From an uncultured Flavobacteriaceae bacterium (GTDB lineage Bacteria; Bacteroidota; Bacteroidia; Flavobacteriales; Flavobacteriaceae): a stretch of DNA of 21,716 nucleotides. The stretch spans positions 1 through 21,716 of the forward strand of contig CAJXBR010000012.1 of assembly GCA_913051755.1 (NCBI GenBank), written 5' to 3'. Each line of letters starts with the position of its first letter. Position 1 is the stretch's first letter. This document shows positions 1 to 8,249 of this stretch, in pieces. The translations under genes were made by a program, and so were the position numbers. The notes below the pieces were generated by a model. That model was not told the origin of the DNA. It worked only from the letters and a program-made list of their open reading frames with translations, and made no database searches.

Positions 1-644
1 GATTCTCTGTGTTGTCTGTAAACACTTAACTGGGAATTAACAAATCCAAAATCAGAATTAAACACTAAATCAGTAATTATTGGATAATCTTCAAAATCAA
101 ATCCTTTCTTGACATAATCTTCAAAATTTACATGTTTTTCTACAGCATTTTTTCTGTAACATAAACCCATTAATAATGTACCATTCACTTTATGTCTTTG
201 AATATATTCAGCTTTTGTAGCATCTAAATTCTTAGCATTTTTAAAGGGAATGATTTTTTTTGTTTTTTGAAAATAACAGCTGTAACCACTATCCACAAAC
301 CCAAAACTAGGATTATCCTCTAATTTATCATACAGTAATTGAAGGGCATATACATTTGATAACCAATCATCACCGGCAATATCAAAAATATATTTTCCAT
401 TACATCGATTGAAAGTATCAATAAAATTGCGCAGGATACCAATATTCTTTTCATGTATCTTTACATTTATATTGTCATGATGATCCATGTAAGATTTAAT
501 AATTTCAACTGTTTTATCTGTAGATGCATCATCACCAATGACGATTTCAAATGGAAAGTTGGTTTTTTGTTCTACTATAGATTGAAGGCATTGTGAGACA
601 AATTTTTCACAATTGTATGTCATTAAATGAATCGAAAATTCCAT
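1..644 (-). CDS. GT2 family glycosyltransferase, N-terminal part (cut by window edge)
   Basis: An open frame on the minus strand starts at an ATG at 644-642 and runs off the left edge after about 214 codons. It begins MEFSIHLMTYNCEKFV, the usual first beta strand of a GT-A fold glycosyltransferase. Next come the nucleotide-binding segment IGDDASTDKT (about residues 36-45) and a metal-binding DIAGDDWLS segment (about 87-95). Family 2 enzymes transfer a sugar from a nucleotide-activated donor, here probably during surface polysaccharide or LPS assembly in the cytoplasm. The acceptor and sugar cannot be told. The gene is divergent from the GT4 gene, with only about 30 bases between the likely starts, so each promoter must lie inside the other gene or be very compact. 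I see no TAnnTTTG box here. The family is certain; the specific function is unknown. Confidence 0.85.
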   Translation of the reverse strand, partial: MEFSIHLMTYNCEKFVSQCLQSIVEQKTNFPFEIVIGDDASTDKTVEIIKSYMDHHDNINVKIHEKNIGILRNFIDTFNRCNGKYIFDIAGDDWLSNVYALQLLYDKLEDNPSFGFVDSGYSCYFQKTKKIIPFKNAKNLDATKAEYIQRHKVNGTLLMGLCYRKNAVEKHVNFEDYVKKGFDFEDYPIITDLVFNSDFGFVNSQLSVYRQHRE

Positions 645-673
645 TTTGTAAAAATATGAATAGGCAGACAATA

Positions 674-1789
674 ATGTATCAAAATAATTTATCTGGAAAA
701 AAAATAGCAATTTTCTGTCCCTCACTCTCTGACGGGGGAGTTCAGAGAGTAGCATCCTTATTATCTAAAATATATCATGAGTTTGGTTGTGATGTTCACG
801 TAATTACTTTATACGATAAAATTAATTATCCTTTTAAGGGTTCTTATTTCACACTAACTTTTGCTGATTTTTCACTATTTAATTTATTCAAAAACACGAA
901 TTCTTTTCTGTCCTTACGGAACTATATGAAAAAGAATGATTTCGATTTGATAATCGATCTGAGATCAAGAATGAGGCTCATACCTGAGCTGATAGTTTAT
1001 TTATTTGCCATTCCTTTCAAGAAGACTATTTTTACGTACCACCTCCCTCTAATAACTCATTACATTCCCAAACCTTTATTTATATCAAGATTTTTTTACA
1101 ACAAGGCATTTGCAAATGTTGCAGTTTCCAATTCCATTCAAAAATTATTGACTGCAAACAAAATTAATAAAACGTCTGTCATTCATAACCCTATTGATAT
1201 GGATTTTATTGAAAGTAAATCCCTTGAAGAACTAGATTTTTCATTTGATTATATCATTGGATCTGGACGAATGAATGACAATATTAAACAGTTTGACCAC
1301 TTGATTTCTGCCTATTGCAAATCATCTTTACCAAATGAAAATATTCATTTGATTTTACTGGGAGACGGAAAAATAAGACCTGATCTTAAATCCAAGATTG
1401 AAAATAAATTTAAATCTAAAATTCATTTCATAGGCTTTGTTGAAAACCCATTCAAATATTATTCAAACGCCAAGTTTTTTGTTTTGTCAAGTAAATACGA
1501 AGGTTTTCCTATGGTTTTAATCGAAGCTCTTGCTTGTGGCTCTCCATTAGTTTCCTATGACTGCCAAACTGGCCCTTCTGAAATCATTAAGCATAACCAT
1601 AATGGGATTTTGGTTTATCCCAATTCTATAGTTAAACTATCGAAAGCTATTGACAAAATGTATTTGGATAAAGAATTTTATGAAAATTGTAAAAACAAAG
1701 CAAAGTCTTCTGTAAATCATTTAGATGTGAAGACAATAAAAAATGAATGGCAAAAATTTACTTTGCGTTTACAAAATGATAAAGTCTAA
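674..1789 (+). CDS. GT4 family glycosyltransferase
   Basis: The product has a GT-B fold with an N-terminal segment KKIAIFCPSLSDGGVQRVAS, whose GGVQRV loop is typical of family 4. The C-terminal donor domain starts near the GSGRMNDNIKQFDHLI strand and holds the retaining-enzyme motif E-G-F-P-M-V-L-I-E (EX7E, bases 1499-1525), followed by ALACGSPLVSYDC and GPSEII. It would transfer a sugar from a nucleotide donor in the cytoplasm, probably onto a lipid-linked glycan, and resembles N-acetylhexosamine transferases of O-glycan pathways. The frame is open from a GTG at 593, but that overlaps the divergent GT2. I prefer the ATG at 674, seven residues before the first beta strand; the ATG at 656 is also possible. 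Its 3' end overlaps the convergent GT2 by 32 bases. Substrate unknown. Confidence 0.85.
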   Translation: MYQNNLSGKKIAIFCPSLSDGGVQRVASLLSKIYHEFGCDVHVITLYDKINYPFKGSYFTLTFADFSLFNLFKNTNSFLSLRNYMKKNDFDLIIDLRSRMRLIPELIVYLFAIPFKKTIFTYHLPLITHYIPKPLFISRFFYNKAFANVAVSNSIQKLLTANKINKTSVIHNPIDMDFIESKSLEELDFSFDYIIGSGRMNDNIKQFDHLISAYCKSSLPNENIHLILLGDGKIRPDLKSKIENKFKSKIHFIGFVENPFKYYSNAKFFVLSSKYEGFPMVLIEALACGSPLVSYDCQTGPSEIIKHNHNGILVYPNSIVKLSKAIDKMYLDKEFYENCKNKAKSSVNHLDVKTIKNEWQKFTLRLQNDKV

Positions 1790-2624
1790 ACCAATCTAAT
1801 AAAACAACTGGCCCTCCAAATTTTATTAGTATTCTTCTAATAATTATATGTAATTTTAAAGTGGGAGAAAAAAGAATTTTTGATATATACATTTTTTCTA
1901 GAATCTTATACACCTTAATCAAATTGTTATGGTCGCTATTTATTTCATCATTTTCAAACCATGCCCGAAGTAATTTTGCTCCATTCATTTGGTTTTTTAA
2001 ATATGAAATATTGTCTTCAATTCCTAAGTGAAAAGTACCATTATCAATGTGTAATAGTTTTACTTTGTTGTTATTAAATCTTTCACCCAAAAGTAGATCG
2101 TAAGCATAACAATTACTTGGGTCTTTAATGATTTTAATGAAGATTTCTTTTTGGATTAACATATTGCCTGAAAACACATATTTGAAAGGCTTTTGATTTC
2201 TTTCATTAGCTGTTTTTTCTTCACGAGAAATCCCATAATTTTTTCGAAGTTGTGTTTTTCGATTATCTTTTTTGTAACGATAGCCACCAAAGACTACACT
2301 AGCACTTTTTATGTTACGTATATAGTTGAGTAAATATTTGTTGTGAACAGGCATCATATCTGAATCGATAAAAAGCAGCCAATTGAAACGACTGGATTTC
2401 GCCATTTTTATTCTTGTTGATATACTTCCCAAATTCTCTTTGTTTTTAAAAAAAGAAAATCCATTTCTTTGACAAACTGCTTCATTTTCCTGTGTGTAAT
2501 TTGTAGAAAAATCGTCACAGACTAATACCTCTACAGTTTCTTCGAGTTGCGCAATCTGTTTTGCCAAAAGATCTAGAAGCGCCGAACAATCAGTGTTATA
2601 GACAGGAATGCAGATGGATAACAA
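1758..2624 (-). CDS. GT2 family glycosyltransferase, TTG start, in frame behind ftsE
   Basis: A 288-residue family 2 glycosyltransferase. It opens with LSICIPVYNT and carries a nucleotide-binding CDDFS at about residues 36-40 and the metal-binding D-S-D at 87-89 (FIDSDM), with the acceptor region behind it. The only start I can find is TTG at 2624-2622: the ftsE stop TAA lies in the same frame two codons upstream, and no ATG occurs before the conserved first strand. The gene follows ftsE by three bases, so it is almost surely translated from the ftsE mRNA. It overlaps the end of the convergent GT4 gene by 32 bases. The likely role is transfer of a sugar in envelope polysaccharide synthesis; donor and acceptor cannot be told. 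Confidence 0.85.
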   Translation of the reverse strand: MLSICIPVYNTDCSALLDLLAKQIAQLEETVEVLVCDDFSTNYTQENEAVCQRNGFSFFKNKENLGSISTRIKMAKSSRFNWLLFIDSDMMPVHNKYLLNYIRNIKSASVVFGGYRYKKDNRKTQLRKNYGISREEKTANERNQKPFKYVFSGNMLIQKEIFIKIIKDPSNCYAYDLLLGERFNNNKVKLLHIDNGTFHLGIEDNISYLKNQMNGAKLLRAWFENDEINSDHNNLIKVYKILEKMYISKILFSPTLKLHIIIRRILIKFGGPVVLLDWFRLYHFVNAK

Positions 2625-2627
2625 AAC

Positions 2628-3308
2628 TTAGGATTTTGATTTTACTTCAACCACCTTTTTATCTTCACACATCAAGGTTCTTTTGGGGAATTTGGAAATC
2701 AAATCAAAGTCATGCGTCGCCATCAAGATGCTTGTCCCTTTTCCATTGATTTCATGTAGAAGTTCCATCACTTCTTCACTCGTAATGGGATCCAAATTCC
2801 CAGTTGGTTCATCTGCTAAAATTAGTTTTGGTTCGTTGAGCAAGGCACGTGCAATGGCAATGCGTTGTTGCTCGCCACCCGACAACTGATGAGGAAGAAA
2901 TTTCACTTTGTCAGCCAAGCCTACTGCTTCGAGCACCTCAACAATGCGATCCGATCGATTGTTTGCAGATTTCCAACCAGTGGCTCGCAAAACAAAGTCT
3001 AGATTTCGCTCTACACTCCGATCAGAAAGAAGTTGAAAGTCTTGAAAAACAATCCCAAGCTGACGACGCAAATCAGGAATACGACGATCTCTCAACTTCC
3101 TTAAGTCACAATCCACAACTGTTCCAGCGCCTTCTTTGAGCTTGATGTCGCCATAGAGAGTTTTGAGAAGACTGCTTTTACCAGTTCCTGTTCTCCCAAT
3201 TAGGTACACAAACGCATTTTGATCTAGTGTAAACGAGACGTCATGAAGCACAATTTTTTTTCCCTGTGAAATTGTGACATTCTCAAATGAAATAATGTGT
3301 TCACTCAT
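2628..3308 (-). CDS. ftsE: FtsE, cell division ABC transporter ATP-binding protein
   Basis: A 226-residue ABC ATPase with every core motif: Walker A GRTGTGKS (38-45), Q-loop FQDFQLLSDRSVERNL (about 88-103), signature LSGGEQQR (142-149), Walker B LILADEPTGNLDP (162-174) and switch His199. FtsE pairs with the membrane protein FtsX at the division site and, in known cases, drives activation of peptidoglycan hydrolases. The QDFQLL segment and the length fit FtsE better than LolD or MacB ATPases. No ftsX lies in this window; in Bacteroidota it is commonly unlinked (recalled, not checked). It starts at an ATG at 3308-3306 with no Shine-Dalgarno sequence, is divergent from asnB across a 179-base gap, and leads directly into a glycosyltransferase gene in the same frame. 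Confidence 0.9.
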   Translation of the reverse strand: MSEHIISFENVTISQGKKIVLHDVSFTLDQNAFVYLIGRTGTGKSSLLKTLYGDIKLKEGAGTVVDCDLRKLRDRRIPDLRRQLGIVFQDFQLLSDRSVERNLDFVLRATGWKSANNRSDRIVEVLEAVGLADKVKFLPHQLSGGEQQRIAIARALLNEPKLILADEPTGNLDPITSEEVMELLHEINGKGTSILMATHDFDLISKFPKRTLMCEDKKVVEVKSKS

Positions 3309-3465
3309 GATTTAGCCCCCTAAATTAAAAACTATAAAACAAACAATCTTAAACTTTTGAACTTATTTTTTATTTGGAAAATGTAAATTCATTACAAAAA
3401 ATAGTGTTTTAGTTATAATCTAAAGTCAAAATGCAATAAATGCTTTAAATTATTTACACAAAACA

Positions 3466-3473
3466 TATCTTTG
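3466..3473 (+). promoter_or_regulatory. -7 promoter element of asnB (TATCTTTG)
   Basis: Matches the Bacteroidota consensus TAnnTTTG. A weak TTTA at 3444-3447, 18 bases upstream, could serve as the -33 element. Transcription would start near 3480, leaving a leader of only about 8 bases before the ATG at 3488. Confidence 0.6.
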
Positions 3474-3487
3474 TCAAAAAATTTGAT

Positions 3488-5149
3488 ATGTGTGGTATAG
3501 TTTGTGCTTACAACGATAAAATTGAAATAGAGGAGCTGCGTCCCCAACTATTATCCATGTCTAAGCAGATTCGCCATCGTGGACCTGATTGGAGTGGTAT
3601 TCATGTAACCAAAAATGCAATATTGGCTCACGAACGCTTAGCCATAGTTGACCCTGCGTCTGGAAAACAGCCATTATATAGTAAGAACAAGCAACTTGTT
3701 TTAGCAGCCAATGGTGAAATCTATAATCACAGAGAGTTGCGCAAGCAGACACCAAATTACACCTATCAAACAGGCTCTGATTGTGAAGTTATCCTTGCTC
3801 TTTTTCAAAAGAAAGGAGTCGATTTTATAGATGAACTCAATGGCATTTTTGCTTTTGTTCTTTTTGATGCAGAGCAGAATACTTTTTTTGCGGCGCGCGA
3901 TCACATGGGCATTATTCCTCTATATATGGGTTGGGATGCAAATGGCACACTTTACTTTGCCTCAGAGCTCAAATCCCTAGAGGGTTATTGTACAAAAATC
4001 GAAGTCTTTCCTCCAGGACATTATTATGATAGCACAAAAGCCGAACTAACAAAGTGGTATGATCGTGACTGGCGTGACTATAAAGTAGTGGAAAACAACA
4101 AAACAGATATTGATAAATTGCAAAAAGCACTCGAGGACGCAGTTCATAGACAACTGATGAGTGACGTTCCCTATGGCGTTCTTCTATCGGGTGGTTTAGA
4201 CTCATCAATTACCTCTGCTCTTGCAAAAAAGTTTGCAAAAAAACGAGTGGAGTCAGATGATGAAAAAGATGCTTGGTGGCCTCAATTGCACTCATTTTCT
4301 GTTGGGCTAGAGGGTTCGCCTGATTTAGCAGCTGCTCAAAAAGTAGCCAAACACATTGGTACTGTTCATCATGAGGTTACATTTACAGTCCAAGAAGGGC
4401 TTGATGCAATTCGCGATGTAATTTATCACCTCGAGACCTATGATATTACAACAGTTCGTGCATCAACTCCGATGTACTTGTTGGCTCGTGTGATCAAGTC
4501 TATGGGTATTAAAATGGTTCTTTCGGGTGAGGGTGCCGATGAAGTGTTTGGTGGCTATTTGTATTTCCACAAAGCTCCTAATGCAAAAGAATTCCACGAC
4601 GAAACAGTTCGTAAACTTGATAAGTTGTATCAATACGACTGTTTGCGCGCCAATAAATCACTAGCAGCTTGGGGAATTGAGGGTCGTGTTCCATTCCTCG
4701 ATAAAGAATTTATGGATGTAGCGATGCGAATTAATCCAAAGGATAAGATGATCACTAATGATCGTATGGAGAAGTGGGTGCTTCGAAAAGCATTTGAGCA
4801 ATATCTACCAGAAAGCGTTGCTTGGCGTCAAAAAGAACAGTTTAGCGATGGCGTAGGTTACAACTGGATTGATAGTCTAAAAGAAGTCGTTGAAAAGGCA
4901 GTTAGCGATACAGATATGGAAGTTGTTCAGCATCGATTTTCAATGCAACCGCCAAGAACAAAAGAGGAGTATTACTATCGTTCAATTTTTGAAGAGCATT
5001 TTCCTTCAGAGACTGCAGCGCTCACAGTGCCATCTGTGCCATCTGTGGCTTGCAGTACACCAACAGCCCTTGCATGGGATGCTTCATTTCAAAATATGAA
5101 TGAACCATCTGGACGTGCAATCGGAGCAGTGCATAATGATGCCTATTAG
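3488..5149 (+). CDS. asnB: Asparagine synthase B, glutamine-hydrolysing
   Basis: This enzyme makes asparagine from aspartate, glutamine and ATP in the cytoplasm. The protein is 553 residues, about the length of E. coli AsnB. The N-terminal class II glutaminase domain starts MCGI, so Cys2 is the nucleophile once Met is removed; this fixes the start. Glutamine-binding residues follow: Arg50, Asn75-Gly76-Glu77 and Asp98. The C-terminal synthetase domain has the ATP pyrophosphatase loop SGGLDSS (234-240), then SGEGADEVFGGY and GRVPFLDKEF. The tail SVACSTPTALAWDASF and PSGRAIGAVHNDAY matches the usual AsnB ending. Just before it, a 9-base tandem duplication encodes VPS twice. It is monocistronic: its own -7 box lies upstream and a terminator overlaps the stop codon. 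Confidence 0.97.
   Translation: MCGIVCAYNDKIEIEELRPQLLSMSKQIRHRGPDWSGIHVTKNAILAHERLAIVDPASGKQPLYSKNKQLVLAANGEIYNHRELRKQTPNYTYQTGSDCEVILALFQKKGVDFIDELNGIFAFVLFDAEQNTFFAARDHMGIIPLYMGWDANGTLYFASELKSLEGYCTKIEVFPPGHYYDSTKAELTKWYDRDWRDYKVVENNKTDIDKLQKALEDAVHRQLMSDVPYGVLLSGGLDSSITSALAKKFAKKRVESDDEKDAWWPQLHSFSVGLEGSPDLAAAQKVAKHIGTVHHEVTFTVQEGLDAIRDVIYHLETYDITTVRASTPMYLLARVIKSMGIKMVLSGEGADEVFGGYLYFHKAPNAKEFHDETVRKLDKLYQYDCLRANKSLAAWGIEGRVPFLDKEFMDVAMRINPKDKMITNDRMEKWVLRKAFEQYLPESVAWRQKEQFSDGVGYNWIDSLKEVVEKAVSDTDMEVVQHRFSMQPPRTKEEYYYRSIFEEHFPSETAALTVPSVPSVACSTPTALAWDASFQNMNEPSGRAIGAVHNDAY
5027..5044 (+). repeat. 9-bp tandem duplication (GTGCCATCT x2) inside asnB
   Basis: Two perfect copies, 5027-5035 and 5036-5044, stay in frame and add Val-Pro-Ser once more in the linker before the conserved C-terminal tail. 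A third partial copy (GTGG) follows. Confidence 0.85.
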
Positions 5150-5161
5150 CATCCTTTTTTT
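5138..5161 (+). terminator. Intrinsic terminator overlapping the asnB stop codon
   Basis: Stem GATGC (5138-5142) pairs with GCATC (5149-5153) across a 6-base loop and is followed by C and a run of seven T. The TAG stop (5147-5149) lies in the loop and the first base of the right arm. The stem is short, so the strength is uncertain. Confidence 0.6.
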
Positions 5162-5230
5162 CACACATTTTTGTTAATAACTTGATGATTTTAGGGCCTC
5201 TCCAATAGGTTCATTTCAATCAACAAAAAG

Positions 5231-5238
5231 TATCTTTG
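5231..5238 (+). promoter_or_regulatory. -7 promoter element of gyrB (TATCTTTG)
   Basis: A TAnnTTTG match 38 bases before the gyrB ATG. No good -33 TTTG is seen at the usual spacing. The expected transcript starts near 5245 and gives a leader of about 30 bases. Confidence 0.55.
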
Positions 5239-5258
5239 ATAGGATGTGATTTAGTTAA

Positions 5259-7211
<1,953 letters not shown>

Positions 7212-7246
7212 CAAAAAATAAGATTAACCAACACAAATCATCTAAC

Positions 7247-8179
7247 ATGAAAGTAACAATCGTTGGTGCGGGTAATGTCGGCGCCACTTGTGCTGATACC
7301 ATTGCTTATCAAGGAATGGCGAGCGAGGTCGTTTTGATCGATATTAAAGAAGGATTTGCCGAAGGCAAAGCCCTTGACATGATGCAAACGGCCACCACTC
7401 TTGGATTTAATACCAAAATCGTTGGCACTACATCAGATTATAAAAAAACAGCAAACAGCGATGTTGTTGTGATCACTTCTGGCGTTCCTCGCAAGCCTGG
7501 TATGACCAGAGAAGAACTCATTGGTATCAATGCAGGTATCGTAAAAAGTGTTGCAGATCAAGTGTTAGCGCATTCACCTAAGACAGTAATAGTGGTTGTG
7601 TCTAATCCTATGGATACAATGACCTACCTCACACTGAAAGCTACAGCATTGCCAAAGCAGAGAGTGATCGGTATGGGTGGAGCCTTGGATAGCAGTCGTT
7701 TTAAAACTTACCTGTCTTTGTCGCTAGAAAAGCCAGCAAATGATATTCATGGAATGGTAATCGGAGGTCATGGGGACACAACCATGATTCCTTTAACTCG
7801 CCTTGCCACCTACAATGGAATGCCAATTTCTACCATTCTAAGCGAGGAAAAGTTAAAAGAAGTAGCTGCTGCAACGATGGTTGGAGGTGCAACACTCACA
7901 AAGCTACTTGGCACCTCAGCATGGTATGCTCCTGGTGCTTCAGTCGCATATCTTGTCAATAGTATATTACATGATCAAAAAAGAATTATTCCATGTTCTG
8001 TAATGCTCGACGGGGAGTATGGACAGTCGGATATCTGTATTGGTGTGCCAACAATCATTGGTAGAAATGGATGGGAAAAAATTGTTGATTTACAATTAAA
8101 TAACAAGGAATCAGCTGCTTTTGAAAAAAGTGCATTAGCCATTCGAACAATGAATGATGCTCTTTCAGAAATTCTTTAA
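7247..8179 (+). CDS. mdh: Malate dehydrogenase, NAD-dependent (LDH-like type)
   Basis: Oxidises malate to oxaloacetate in the TCA cycle. The 310-residue protein begins with the Rossmann loop GAGNVG (7-12) and Asp32 at the end of the second strand, which favours NAD over NADP. The substrate loop reads PRKPGM with Arg82, the residue that marks malate rather than lactate dehydrogenase. Catalytic residues are Asp148 with Arg151 (ALDSSR) and His175 in GGHGD; Asn120 lies in VSNPMD. It belongs to the tetrameric LDH-like MDH group found in Bacteroidota, not the dimeric E. coli type. No promoter box was seen in the 35-base gap after gyrB. A hairpin terminator follows at 8205-8232. Confidence 0.95.
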   Translation: MKVTIVGAGNVGATCADTIAYQGMASEVVLIDIKEGFAEGKALDMMQTATTLGFNTKIVGTTSDYKKTANSDVVVITSGVPRKPGMTREELIGINAGIVKSVADQVLAHSPKTVIVVVSNPMDTMTYLTLKATALPKQRVIGMGGALDSSRFKTYLSLSLEKPANDIHGMVIGGHGDTTMIPLTRLATYNGMPISTILSEEKLKEVAAATMVGGATLTKLLGTSAWYAPGASVAYLVNSILHDQKRIIPCSVMLDGEYGQSDICIGVPTIIGRNGWEKIVDLQLNNKESAAFEKSALAIRTMNDALSEIL

Positions 8180-8204
8180 TAATAAAATCAATTATAGATA
8201 TCAG

Positions 8205-8232
8205 AAGTAAGCATTATATTTGCTTGCTTTTT
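8205..8232 (+). terminator. gyrB-mdh terminator with secDF promoter in its loop
   Basis: AAGTAAGCA (8205-8213) pairs with TGCTTGCTT (8221-8229), 9 bp with one G-T wobble, around a 7-base loop TTATATT. A run of T reaches 8232. The loop and the next two bases form the secDF -7 box. Confidence 0.7.
8215..8222 (+). promoter_or_regulatory. -7 promoter element of secDF (TATATTTG)
   Basis: A full TAnnTTTG match 28 bases before the secDF ATG, placed in the loop of the upstream terminator. The -33 position holds only a weak TTA (8192-8194). Confidence 0.6.
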
Positions 8233-8249
8233 GATTAAAACAAACTATC

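Noticed and set aside
593..673. Extended N-terminus of the GT4 gene from a GTG at 593
   Set aside because: It overlaps the divergent GT2 coding sequence by about 50 bases and adds residues with no family resemblance; ATG at 674 precedes the conserved first strand.
1..2624. A defence island or phage-related cluster at the left edge
   Set aside because: All three genes are plain glycosyltransferases; no nuclease, helicase, toxin or integrase is present.
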